From Roseivivax halodurans JCM 10272 (GTDB lineage Bacteria; Pseudomonadota; Alphaproteobacteria; Rhodobacterales; Rhodobacteraceae): a stretch of DNA of 64,000 nucleotides. Positions 36,512 through 44,808 of the stretch are shown here, piece by piece. Where the stretch lies: NCBI RefSeq assembly GCF_000521785.1, contig NZ_JALZ01000013.1:36442-100441 (forward strand), written 5' to 3'. The translations under genes and the position numbers were made by a program. Position 1 is the first letter of the stretch; every line of letters begins with the position of its first letter. The notes beneath the pieces are model-generated. The model was not told the DNA's origin. It ran no database searches and was given only the letters and a program-made list of their open reading frames with translations.

Positions 36512-37476
36512 AGCGTGTCGAGGGCGCGGGCGAAGGTGGCCGCATCGACGTTGCCGCCCGAGACGGTGACGATGACCGTGTCCGCCTCGAGCGCGTCCCC
36601 GTGGAAGAGCGCGGCGGCGAGGGCGACGGCGCCGCCCGGTTCCGCGACGATCTTGAGCCGCTGAAAGGCGAGGGCCATCGCGCGCATCGCCTCGTCATCC
36701 GAGACCGCGAGTCCCGGACCGGCAAGCCGCTTCAGGATCGGGAAGGTGAGCTGCCCCGGCGCGGGCGTCAGGATCGCGTCGCAAAGCCCCCGTTCGGGCT
36801 GGCCGTGGGGGGTGATCTCACCGCTCGCGAGCGACCGGGCGGTATCGTCGAAGCCCTGTGGTTCCACCGGGCGTACGCGCATTCCCGGGGCGTCCGCCTC
36901 GAGCGCGAGAGCGATCCCGGAGGTGAGGCCGCCGCCGCCGCAGCAGACCAGGACCTCGGCGCTCTCGATGCCGAGCGCGCTTGCATCCTCCGCGATCTCG
37001 AGACCGGTGGTGCCCTGTCCGGCGATCACCTCCGGGTCGTCGAAGGGTTTGACGAGGGAGAGCCCGCGCTCCTCGGCGAGCCGCGCGCCGAGCGCGTTGC
37101 GGTCCTCGGTCGCGCGGTCGTAGAGCACGACCTCGGCGCCGAGGCTGCGGGTGTTGGCGATCTTGAGGGCAGGGGCGTCGGCGGGCATCACGATCACCGC
37201 GGGCACGCCGAATTCCTGAGCGGCGCGGGCGACGCCCTGCGCGTGGTTGCCGGAGGAATAGGCGAGAACGCCCCTGGCGCGGACGGCATCGTCCATCGCC
37301 GAGAGGGCGGACCGGGCGCCGCGATACTTGAAGCTGCCGGTATGCTGGAGGCATTCGGGCTTTACCAGAACGCGACGGCCCGCGATCTCGTCGAGGAAGG
37401 GCGAGGAGAGGAGCGGCGTGCGGCGGGCATGGCCGTCGAGGCGCGCGGCGGCAGCGCGGATGCGGTCGATGTCCAT
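36508..37476 (-). CDS. Threonine/serine dehydratase, PLP-dependent
   Basis: The 322-residue fold-type II PLP enzyme has the Schiff-base lysine in TGSFKYRGARSA, the cofactor loop YSSGNHAQGVARAA and the glycine loop VCCGGGGLTSG. It lacks the C-terminal ACT domain of biosynthetic IlvA, so it is a catabolic-type threonine or serine dehydratase (or serine/aspartate racemase-like relative). The ATG at 37476 lies 5 bp after the hydrolase stop; GGGGTCACTC is not a strong site, so translational coupling is likely. Confidence 0.9.
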   Translation of the reverse strand: MDIDRIRAAAARLDGHARRTPLLSSPFLDEIAGRRVLVKPECLQHTGSFKYRGARSALSAMDDAVRARGVLAYSSGNHAQGVARAAQEFGVPAVIVMPADAPALKIANTRSLGAEVVLYDRATEDRNALGARLAEERGLSLVKPFDDPEVIAGQGTTGLEIAEDASALGIESAEVLVCCGGGGLTSGIALALEADAPGMRVRPVEPQGFDDTARSLASGEITPHGQPERGLCDAILTPAPGQLTFPILKRLAGPGLAVSDDEAMRAMALAFQRLKIVAEPGGAVALAAALFHGDALEADTVIVTVSGGNVDAATFARALDTL

Positions 37477-37481
37477 GGGGG

Positions 37482-38309
37482 TCACTCCGCGCGCAGCATG
37501 TCGAGCCAGCGGCCGAGCGCTGTCAGCGCCTCGGGCTCGTCGAGGAAGGGAACGTGGCCGCGGCCCGGGATGGTCGCGGCGATCATGTCGGGGCGGCGCT
37601 CCTGCATCTCGGCGAAAGTCGCCTCGCTGAGAAGGTTCGAGTTCGCGCCGCGCAGGGCGCAGAGCGGCAGACCCTTGAGCGCGTCGAAGAGCGGCCAGAG
37701 ATCGGGCATCGGCTGCGCGCCCGAGTTCAGGACCGCATCGCGCAGGAGCGGGTCGTAGCGGATCGAGAGCCCGTCCGGGCCTTCGCGGTAATGTTTGCGC
37801 ACCTCGGCGTCCCAGCGCTCGGGCGGGACGTCCTCGAAGCCAGCCATGACCCCGGGCCGCGCCTCGGCGGCCTCGGCATAGCTGGTCCATGTCGGATTGC
37901 GGCCGAGATAGCCGCGGATGACCTCCATGCCCTCGTCGGCGATCTCGGGGCCGATGTCGTTGAGGGCGACGCCGCTGATGCGTGGCTTGGCGGTAGCGGC
38001 GAGCATCATGGCGATGAGGCCGCCGCGCGAGGTGCCGAGGATCGCGGCCTGCTCGAGCCCGAGATGGTCGAGAAGCTCGACCGCGTCGCGCGCCTCGACG
38101 GGGATGGTGTAGGTCTCGTGCGGTCCCCATTCCGATTGCCCGCGGCCGCGATAGTCGAGCCGGATCAGCCGCACGTCCGAAAGGTGCGGGACGAGATAGT
38201 CGAAATCGTGGTGGTCGCGGGTGAGGCCGGCGAGGCAGAGAAGCGGCAGGCCCTCGCCCTCGTCGGTGTAGAAGAGCGACAGGCCGTCGGAGGTGGTGAA
38301 GTTCGGCAT
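37482..38309 (-). CDS. Alpha/beta hydrolase
   Basis: The 275-residue protein has the alpha/beta hydrolase fold with an oxyanion segment LLCLAGLTRDHHDF and nucleophile elbow LGTSRGGLIAMMLAA (Ser in GTSRGG). The catalytic His lies in PGRGHVPFLDE near the end. Substrate is not clear. The ATG at 38309 is favoured over a longer frame whose extra 41 residues are unlike the family. It is the middle gene of a three-gene minus-strand unit with the haloacid dehalogenase and the dehydratase. Confidence 0.9.
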   Translation of the reverse strand: MPNFTTSDGLSLFYTDEGEGLPLLCLAGLTRDHHDFDYLVPHLSDVRLIRLDYRGRGQSEWGPHETYTIPVEARDAVELLDHLGLEQAAILGTSRGGLIAMMLAATAKPRISGVALNDIGPEIADEGMEVIRGYLGRNPTWTSYAEAAEARPGVMAGFEDVPPERWDAEVRKHYREGPDGLSIRYDPLLRDAVLNSGAQPMPDLWPLFDALKGLPLCALRGANSNLLSEATFAEMQERRPDMIAATIPGRGHVPFLDEPEALTALGRWLDMLRAE

Positions 38310-38335
38310 CGGGTGGCTTTCTGGGGAGCGGGACG

Positions 38336-39019
38336 TCAATCCGCGAGTTCGGGGATCGGGCGGAGGTCGTCGAGGACGTGGCGCGGCCGCGCGGGCAGGC
38401 GATCGACGGGCTCGCCGCCGCGATTGGCCCATGCGGTGTCGAAGCCGTAGCCCGCGGCCGAGCCGACGTCCCAGCCATTCGACGACACGAAGAGCACCTC
38501 ATCGCGCGCGCAGACGAAGCGTTCTTCCACCATGTCGTAGACGCTGTGGTGGGGCTTGTAGACGCCGACGCTGTCGACCGAGAGCACGTCGTCGAGATAC
38601 TCGCCGAGCCCCGCCGCCTCGACCGAGCCCTGCAGCATCTCGGGATTGCCGTTCGAGAGGATGGCCGTGGTCTTGCCCGCCGCCTTGAGACGCGCGAGGA
38701 CCTCGGGCACCTCCTCGTAGGCATCGAGTTCCCAGTAGAGCTGCAGCAGCCGCTCGCGCAGCTCGGCGTCGCCCTGCAGGCCGCGGCGCTCGAGCGCCCA
38801 GTCGAGCCCGTCCTGCGTGACCTGCCAGAAGCTCACGTATTCGCCGGTGATCTGGCGCAGCCAGGTGTATTGCAGCTGCTTCTGGCGCCAGTCGGCGGCC
38901 AGCGCCTGCCAGTGCTCTGCGAGAGCCTCGCGCCCTGGCTCCGAAGCAGCGCCGCGCGCGGCGGCGCCCACGTCGAAGAGCGTGCCGTAGGCGTCGAAGA
39001 TGCAGGTGGTGATGGCCAT
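38336..39019 (-). CDS. (S)-2-haloacid dehalogenase type II (HAD superfamily)
   Basis: The 227-residue protein matches type II L-2-haloacid dehalogenases: nucleophile Asp in CIFDAYGTLFDVG, ILSNGNPEML, KPHHSVYDM and SSNGWDVGSAAGYGFDTAWAN. These enzymes remove halide from 2-haloalkanoates by an ester intermediate in the cytoplasm. CAAGGACCGCAC lies just upstream of the ATG at 39019. A longer open frame to 39454 is a GC artefact. It heads the unit with the hydrolase and the dehydratase. Confidence 0.92.
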   Translation of the reverse strand: MAITTCIFDAYGTLFDVGAAARGAASEPGREALAEHWQALAADWRQKQLQYTWLRQITGEYVSFWQVTQDGLDWALERRGLQGDAELRERLLQLYWELDAYEEVPEVLARLKAAGKTTAILSNGNPEMLQGSVEAAGLGEYLDDVLSVDSVGVYKPHHSVYDMVEERFVCARDEVLFVSSNGWDVGSAAGYGFDTAWANRGGEPVDRLPARPRHVLDDLRPIPELAD

Positions 39020-39144
39020 GTGCGGTCCTTGCCGGGGGTAGGGTCGGGGCGACACTGGCACGGGCCGCCGCTGTCGGAAAGGGCGGGACTTCCCCCCGGG
39101 CCGTGCGGTCTGTAGCAGGACCGGGGCCGAAGGGAGGGCGGAGC

Positions 39145-39624
39145 ATGCAGGACGACACGGAAGGCGAGGTTCTGGCGGTGGTGCGCGCCTCGGCCGCGCG
39201 GCGCGTCGTCGGGGTCGGCGCGGTGGCGGCGCTCGGTGTGCTGCTCGTCGCTCTGGCTTTGTCGCAGCCGCTCGGGTTTGCCTGGCGGCTCGGGCTCCTT
39301 GCCATGGCGGCGGTGGCGCTCTGGGGCGCGCGGCAAATGCAGATCGCGACGAGAGCGGTGCTCGAGCTGACCCGCGCGGAATTGCGCGAGCGCGGCGGCG
39401 AGACGCTCGCGCGGATCGACGAGGTGGCGCGGGTCGACCGCTCGGCCTTTGCAATGAAGCCCTCGAACGGCTTCGTGCTGACGCTCGACCGGCGCCGGGA
39501 GCGGGCCTGGCGGCCGGGCCTTTGGTGGCGCCTCGGTCGCAGGGTCGCAGTCGGCGGAGTGACCTCCGGCTCTCAGACGCGGCCGATGGCGGACATCATC
39601 GCGGCCCTGACCGCGGAGCGGTGA
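39145..39624 (+). CDS. Small membrane protein, unknown function
   Basis: The 159-residue protein has two adjacent transmembrane helices (about 20-65: VGVGAVAALGVLLVALALS and LGLLAMAAVALWGARQM) and a C-terminal soluble domain of about 85 residues that resembles small bacterial PH-like domains. AGGGAGGGCGGAG supports the ATG at 39145 over one at 39103. It converges on the tadE-like genes with 6 bp between the stops. No named family is recognised with certainty. Confidence 0.75.
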   Translation: MQDDTEGEVLAVVRASAARRVVGVGAVAALGVLLVALALSQPLGFAWRLGLLAMAAVALWGARQMQIATRAVLELTRAELRERGGETLARIDEVARVDRSAFAMKPSNGFVLTLDRRRERAWRPGLWWRLGRRVAVGGVTSGSQTRPMADIIAALTAER

Positions 39625-39630
39625 GCTGCC

Positions 39631-40287
39631 TCACGAACACCACCACCAGTAGACCTGGCAGACGGAGGGGCCGCCCGGACTGTCGTCAAAACCGCTGTCG
39701 CCGCCGGCGCTCGCGGTCTGCTCTTCTTCGGCGCCGAACTTGACCTGCGGCGCGAAGCGGGGGCGGGTGAAGGAATAGGACGCGATCTCGTAGGGCAGAA
39801 GTCCCGCCTCGAGCACGGGCGTGTAGTCGCGCCAGGTCTCAACGACGATGACCTGGTCGTTGCGGGCCATCAGCGGCAGCCGGTCCGACATCTGGTTGAT
39901 GCTGCCCGAGAGCGCCTCGCGCGCACCGCGTGCCTCGCTCCAGACGATTTCGTAGTTCTGGTTGCCCGAGCTCAGCTTTTCGGTCTGCCTGACGACGCTG
40001 ATCCGGACGTCGCTGCGCTCGGACGTGCTGTCGAGCATCGCCAGTGCGAGGTTGTAGGTCGCGTCGATATAGCTGTCGTCGATCGGGTTGGTCTCGCGCG
40101 AGATCATGTCGCCGATCGTGTAGTTGATGCGCTGTTCGAGCGTTTCCTGCCGGCCGACGTCGTGCCAGACCCAGAGCGCCCCCAGGACGAAGAAGAGTCC
40201 CGGCATCACGATCACGCTCTCGACGGTGGCGTCGCCCTCGTCGCGCGTCAGGAAGCGGCGGAGTGCGGTGGCGATACGATGTACCAT
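39631..40287 (-). CDS. TadE-like pilus assembly protein (third gene)
   Basis: The 218-residue protein has an N-terminal pseudopilin-type helix preceded by an acidic switch (LTRDEGDATVESVIVMPGLF), the TadE signature with the conserved Glu. The rest is probably periplasmic and ends in VCQVYWWWCS with two Cys. TadE-like minor pseudopilins work with Tad/Flp pili or related secretion. The ATG at 40287 is 13 bp after the preceding gene stop; GAGGGGGAACAGGGA is a good ribosome-binding site. A longer start at 40359 is less likely. Confidence 0.8.
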   Translation of the reverse strand: MVHRIATALRRFLTRDEGDATVESVIVMPGLFFVLGALWVWHDVGRQETLEQRINYTIGDMISRETNPIDDSYIDATYNLALAMLDSTSERSDVRISVVRQTEKLSSGNQNYEIVWSEARGAREALSGSINQMSDRLPLMARNDQVIVVETWRDYTPVLEAGLLPYEIASYSFTRPRFAPQVKFGAEEEQTASAGGDSGFDDSPGGPSVCQVYWWWCS

Positions 40288-40300
40288 TCCCTGTTCCCCC

Positions 40301-40876
40301 TCAAAGCGGTTCGTGAACGAAGGCAGCCTTGGCCACCAGGTTGGTATAGCCGTCCACATCCGTCTGCAGATTGGCGCCGAACATGGTCAGTGGCGAGATC
40401 GGCTCGTATTTGAAGCACGCCCGGAGCATCATCAGCTCGTTCTCGCGGCCGTAATCGAAGGCGACCTGAGGCAGCACCTCGTCGGACGGGCCACCGTCCG
40501 AGCCGCTCTGGGTCGCATCGATGGTCATGTCCTTGCACTGGATCTCGCGCGGCGGCGTCTGCCAGTCGCGAATGTCGAGCCTGACCATCTCGAGCTGCAG
40601 CGTCTCCAGGCAATCCGGCAGGATCGTCGCGTGTTCGCAGATCCTCTGCTTGAGCGACTGGCGGTCGTAGGCCGTCCCCGTCCCGAGCCGAACGTCGCGG
40701 GTGGTCTTGTCGAGGGCCTGTTCGAGCTGCGTCTCGCGCGCCGTGACGATGCCGATCTCGACGCCCGAGGTCAGCAATCCGAGGAAAGCGGCCGTCCACA
40801 GCACTGTCGGGATGGTGACGGATCCGTCGTCCTTCCGGGCAAAGCTCCGGAGGCCTGCGATACATGCGGCGATCAT
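40301..40876 (-). CDS. TadE-like pilus assembly protein (second gene)
   Basis: The 191-residue protein has a similar N-terminal region (FARKDDGSVTIPTVLWTAAF) with one transmembrane helix and a periplasmic remainder. It is a diverged paralogue of the downstream gene. The ATG at 40876 overlaps the stop of the VWA gene (ATGA). A longer frame starting at 41209 runs inside the VWA gene and is rejected. Confidence 0.8.
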   Translation of the reverse strand: MIAACIAGLRSFARKDDGSVTIPTVLWTAAFLGLLTSGVEIGIVTARETQLEQALDKTTRDVRLGTGTAYDRQSLKQRICEHATILPDCLETLQLEMVRLDIRDWQTPPREIQCKDMTIDATQSGSDGGPSDEVLPQVAFDYGRENELMMLRACFKYEPISPLTMFGANLQTDVDGYTNLVAKAAFVHEPL

Positions 40877-42315
40877 TGGATGAGCCTCAGCTGGTTGATG
40901 GCGCGGGCGATCGAGTAGAACGCGGTCTCGATCTCGGTGCCCTCGACACGGAAGAAATGGGCGGGGGACGAGGCGCAGTTCTTCATGACTTCGGCCCCGT
41001 GATCCTGCACTTCGAAGCCGATCGACCAGATCACGATGTCCCTTTCCTTGGCGGCGTCGCAGATCCGGCCGAGCAGCTCGTCCCCCTCGCTCTTGCTGTA
41101 TTTCGGCTCGTAGAAGTACTGGCGCTGGGAGCTGCTGAGATACTGGTTCCGCCACCACGTCGCGTTGTAGAGGTTCCAGTGCTCGTATTCCGACGGTGAA
41201 TTGTACCATTGCTCGTAGATCCGGTGGGACCTGTCGTGTTCGCCGTCGGTCATCAGCACGATGGTCTTGAGCGTGTTCACGTCGTTCCAGTCCGCCGGGC
41301 GACCGGCGAAGACACCGTCGACCTGGCCGTCACCGATCATGCCGTCGATCAACGGTCGGTGCGCGGGGTCGAGCAGGGCCGCCGCCCATTTCATGCCCAT
41401 GAAGATCGACGTTCCGGCGCGGGGCGTGAACTGCGCGATCTGGCCCTTGAGGGCCTCCGCGTCCTTCGACATCGTCCGGATCCGCTCGTAGGAATATCGG
41501 GGGCAGACCGTGTTCTCGACCGTATTCCGGGAGGCGGAATTGTACTGGAAATGCTGCGCCTGCTCGTAGCGGACGGTCATGTCGAAGGCGGTATCGTCGA
41601 ATTGCGAATTGTCGACTTCGAGGCAATGGGAATAGGGGTGGCGCCAGGCGACGTCGAAACGGCTCGTCAGCTCCGGACCGGCATTGACGTGTTCGGAATA
41701 GGGCACGAGCGAGATCGAGATGAGATCCTCGTTCTCATCGGTGAGCACGGTGTCGATGAACGTGTCGGCCGCGGACCTGAGGTTGGCCATCTTGGCGTTC
41801 TGGGCCATCGACCCCGATATATCGAGCACGAGGGAGATCTCGACATTCGCGATGCGCTCCTCGGCCCGGCTGCTGGCGGAGGCGTTGAGCGATTGCACGC
41901 CGAGAATGCTGGTGAAGTTCGACGCGAGCTCGGTCGAGGCCTCGCCGCTGACGTCCTTGAAGTTGACGCCCTGCTCGGAGGTCACCTTCGTCAACGCGTC
42001 CCCGAGGGACATCTTGCTCAGATAGTCCACGACCACGAGATCGGGTTCGACCATCTGTTCGAGGTCGGCGGCGGCGAGGACCGCCCGGTCGAGCGTGTTC
42101 TGCAGGTTCGTCCGCTTGTATTCGGCGACCATGTAGTCGATCCCGATCCCGCCGATGGCGACGAGCGAGAGCGCGGTGAAGAGCGCGAAAATCGACATGG
42201 AGCCGTCCTCGCTGCGCAGGAAGGAGAAAACGCGCCCCTGTTGGAGCGCCCGGGTCTCACGGGCCGTGCCATGGGGACGTGCGGGGACATGCGTCCGGAG
42301 CGTGTTATCGGACAT
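40873..42315 (-). CDS. TadG-like protein with von Willebrand factor A domain
   Basis: The 480-residue protein has a TadG-type N-terminal helix (SEDGSMSIFALFTALSLVAI) around residues 34-60, followed by a VWA domain. The metal-ion adhesion motif is visible as LVLDISGSMAQNAK, with IVLMTDGEHDRS later in the domain. TadG proteins anchor or polymerise Tad/Flp pili at the envelope. Tad/TadE/TadG triads occur without a full tad locus in many Rhodobacterales; no ATPase, secretin or Flp pilin lies in this window. AGAAAGGTACGGC precedes the ATG. A 17-nt palindrome lies directly upstream. Confidence 0.88.
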   Translation of the reverse strand: MSDNTLRTHVPARPHGTARETRALQQGRVFSFLRSEDGSMSIFALFTALSLVAIGGIGIDYMVAEYKRTNLQNTLDRAVLAAADLEQMVEPDLVVVDYLSKMSLGDALTKVTSEQGVNFKDVSGEASTELASNFTSILGVQSLNASASSRAEERIANVEISLVLDISGSMAQNAKMANLRSAADTFIDTVLTDENEDLISISLVPYSEHVNAGPELTSRFDVAWRHPYSHCLEVDNSQFDDTAFDMTVRYEQAQHFQYNSASRNTVENTVCPRYSYERIRTMSKDAEALKGQIAQFTPRAGTSIFMGMKWAAALLDPAHRPLIDGMIGDGQVDGVFAGRPADWNDVNTLKTIVLMTDGEHDRSHRIYEQWYNSPSEYEHWNLYNATWWRNQYLSSSQRQYFYEPKYSKSEGDELLGRICDAAKERDIVIWSIGFEVQDHGAEVMKNCASSPAHFFRVEGTEIETAFYSIARAINQLRLIQ

Positions 42316-42695
42316 GCCGTACCTTTCTGCCCGGATCCGATCCGGGGGAACTCGAAAAAGCCGTCTTACTCGTCTGTGTTCGGAGGGGCGCGGGGTCAGG
42401 TGCCGGCGGAGCCACGACCGATCGGGAGAGACCCCACATATTCAAATCGGCGAAATTGCGTCAGGCGAGTATGGTTTCGATCGGCTAATGTGCGATCTCG
42501 TGAACGGTCTCTGCCGGACCCGCCTGATTGTCTTCAAAGCGGCGACGGGAATGTGCCGGACCGAGTCGCGCTCAAAATTTGGGCTTGCGCACGTGTCCCC
42601 GACCGGCAGGCGGGCTAGGCTATGACCTGACGGCGGAGGCGACCCCGCAGCCGGCCGCCGGAACAATGACGAGGGACGGGAGCCGAGGAGAGACC
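42316..42695. other. Divergent promoter region between tadG-like gene and glutamate dehydrogenase
   Basis: The 380 bp have no supported gene; open frames here are extensions of flanking genes. Next to tadG lies a perfect palindrome (42330-42346). A locally AT-richer patch occurs around 42440-42470. An in-frame ATG at 42666 could add 10 residues to the dehydrogenase but lacks a clear ribosome-binding site. Confidence 0.5.
42330..42346. promoter_or_regulatory. 17-nt palindrome upstream of the tadG-like gene
   Basis: CCCGGATC and GATCCGGG flank a single C at 42338. The palindrome ends 15 bp before the tadG-like start codon, just outside its ribosome-binding site. It can form an RNA hairpin in the leader or act as an operator. 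Confidence 0.55.
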
Positions 42696-44129
42696 ATGGT
42701 ACTGCCGACAAACGAGCCGACGTTCCGCGAGAGCGTGGACATGATGTTCAACCGCGCGGTCAAGCTTTGCGACCTGAGCCCCGGGCTCGAGGAGAAGATC
42801 CGGGTCTGCAACGCGACCTACACGGTGCGTTTCGGGGTGCGCCTGCGCGGGTCGATCCACACCTTCACTGGTTACCGCTCGGTGCATTCCGAGCACATGG
42901 AACCGGTCAAGGGCGGCATCCGCTTCGCGATGAGCGTGAACCAGGACGAGGTCGAGGCGCTGGCGGCGCTGATGACCTACAAATGCGCGCTGGTCGAGGC
43001 GCCGTTCGGCGGCTCGAAGGGCGGTCTGCGCGTCGATCCGCGCGAATGGGACGCCCACGAGCTCGAGCAGATCACCCGGCGCTTCGCCTACGAGCTGATC
43101 AAGCGCGACCTCATCCATCCGAGCCAGAACGTGCCCGCGCCGGACATGGGCACGTCGGAGCGCGAGATGGCGTGGATCGCCGACCAGTACAGCCGGATGC
43201 ACACGACCGATATCAACGCGCGCGCCTGCGTCACCGGCAAGCCGCTCAATTCCGGGGGCATTGCCGGGCGGATCGAGGCGACCGGGCGCGGCGTCCAATA
43301 TGCGATGCGTGAATTCTTTCGCCATTCCGAGGACGTCGCGACGGCCGGGCTCGAAGGGGGGCTCGACGGCAAGCGGGTCATCGTGCAGGGCCTCGGCAAT
43401 GTGGGCTACCATGCGGCGAAGTTCCTCAGCGAGGAGGACGGCGCCAAGATCACAGCGGTGATCGAGCGCGACGGGGCGGTCATGAACCCCAAGGGCCTCA
43501 ACATCGAGGCGGTGCGCGCGCATATCCAGGAGACCGGCGGCGTCGCGGGCTGCCCCGATGCCGATTACACCCAGAACGGCAACGCCGTGCTCGAGCACGA
43601 ATGCGACATCCTCATTCCCGCGGCCCTCGAGGGCGTGATCAACCTCTCGAACGCGCACGGGATCAAGGCGCGGCTCATCGTCGAGGCGGCGAACGGGCCG
43701 GTCACGGCGGGCGCGGACGACATCCTGCGGCAGAAGGGCGTGGTCATCATGCCCGACATGTACGCCAATGCCGGCGGCGTCACGGTGTCCTATTTCGAAT
43801 GGGTGAAGAACCTCAGCCACATCCGCTTCGGCCGGATGGGACGGCGCCAGGAGGAGGCGCGCCACCAGTTGATCGTCGACGAGCTCGAACGGCTCGACCA
43901 CTATCTCGGGGGCGCGTGGTCGATGACGCCGGGCTTCAAGGAGAAGTACCTGCGCGGGGCCGACGAGCTCGAGCTCGTGCGCTCGGGCCTCGATGACACG
44001 ATGCGGATCGCCTACCAGTCGCTGCGCCAGCCGTGGCGCGAGCGCTCGGACGTCACCGATCTGCGGACCTCCGCCTATATGGTGGCCATTCAGCGGGTCG
44101 CCGCGTCCTACCGGGCCAAGGGCCTTTGA
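42696..44129 (+). CDS. gdhA: Glutamate dehydrogenase family protein
   Basis: The 477-residue enzyme belongs to the Glu/Leu/Phe/Val dehydrogenases. Conserved parts are HMEPVKGGIRFAMSVN (substrate lysine), APFGGSKGGLRVDPR (catalytic lysine), VPAPDMGTSEREMAWI and the NAD(P)-binding GLGNVGYHAAKFL. The long GAWSMTPGFKEKY C-terminal part fits hexameric glutamate dehydrogenases. It interconverts glutamate and 2-oxoglutarate with ammonium. GAGGAGAGACC supports the ATG at 42696. It appears to be a single-gene unit. Confidence 0.92.
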   Translation: MVLPTNEPTFRESVDMMFNRAVKLCDLSPGLEEKIRVCNATYTVRFGVRLRGSIHTFTGYRSVHSEHMEPVKGGIRFAMSVNQDEVEALAALMTYKCALVEAPFGGSKGGLRVDPREWDAHELEQITRRFAYELIKRDLIHPSQNVPAPDMGTSEREMAWIADQYSRMHTTDINARACVTGKPLNSGGIAGRIEATGRGVQYAMREFFRHSEDVATAGLEGGLDGKRVIVQGLGNVGYHAAKFLSEEDGAKITAVIERDGAVMNPKGLNIEAVRAHIQETGGVAGCPDADYTQNGNAVLEHECDILIPAALEGVINLSNAHGIKARLIVEAANGPVTAGADDILRQKGVVIMPDMYANAGGVTVSYFEWVKNLSHIRFGRMGRRQEEARHQLIVDELERLDHYLGGAWSMTPGFKEKYLRGADELELVRSGLDDTMRIAYQSLRQPWRERSDVTDLRTSAYMVAIQRVAASYRAKGL

Positions 44130-44220
44130 TCCGCGAAACTTCGCCGGTTACCCCCTCGTAGCTTTCACGAAGGCGGTGCCGGCTCTATCTGGTGCCGCAA
44201 ACCATGACGGAGGATACGTT

Positions 44221-44529
44221 ATGAAGATGATCATTGCCGCGGCACTCGTAGCCGGCGGGCTTTCGGCGGCGCCAGCGCTGGCGCAGGACGAAGAGAAACA
44301 GACGGATTGCCAGGCGCAGGCCGATGTCGTCATGCAGGTGGTCGCCAGCCGCTCGGACGGCGCCGATCAGGCGCAGACGGTCGAGGCGGTCCAGAGCAGC
44401 CTCAGCGACGAGCGTGCGACCTATGCCCAGGTGGTCCCGGCGATCGCGGACTGGGTCTACACTCTGCCGGAGGACCAGCTCGGGGACGCGGTCGGAGAGA
44501 GCTGGATCGAAGCCTGCCTCGAGCGCTGA
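44221..44529 (+). CDS. Small secreted protein, unknown function
   Basis: The 102-residue protein has a signal peptide (MKMIIAAALVAGGLSAAPAL then AQ, cleavage near residue 22). The mature part of about 80 residues is helical and acidic, with two Cys (TDCQAQ near the start and EACLER at the end) that could close it with a disulfide. GGAGG before the ATG supports the start; a long upstream extension in frame is unlikely. A clear intrinsic terminator follows. It is unrelated to its neighbours by sequence. Confidence 0.8.
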   Translation: MKMIIAAALVAGGLSAAPALAQDEEKQTDCQAQADVVMQVVASRSDGADQAQTVEAVQSSLSDERATYAQVVPAIADWVYTLPEDQLGDAVGESWIEACLER

Positions 44530-44551
44530 GCCATGCGCACCACATGTCGCG

Positions 44552-44588
44552 AAAGGGCGGTTGTCACGGAGTGGCGACCGCCCTTTTT
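44552..44588 (+). terminator. Intrinsic terminator after the small secreted protein gene
   Basis: AAAGGGCGGT and ACCGCCCTTT form a long GC stem, with an inner GTCAC/GTGGC extension, followed by TTTTT. It starts 23 bp after the stop codon. Confidence 0.9.
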
Positions 44589-44808
44589 CGTTGAGCAGCA
44601 GGTTCATGTGGGGGCGGTGACGGACCGCTCCGCCATTGCTGATCCTCTGCACCTCCCCTGAAAGGCCGCGGAGCTTGAAGACGCGAGCGAGGTCGTCTTG
44701 GGGAAGCCACCGAGAGGAAGTGCGGAACCGGATGGTTCCCTAACTCAGCCTTGGCACGGCGCGCGCACTCCCTCGACTCCGCGCGCTGGGCCGCCCATAT
44801 TTCCGCTC

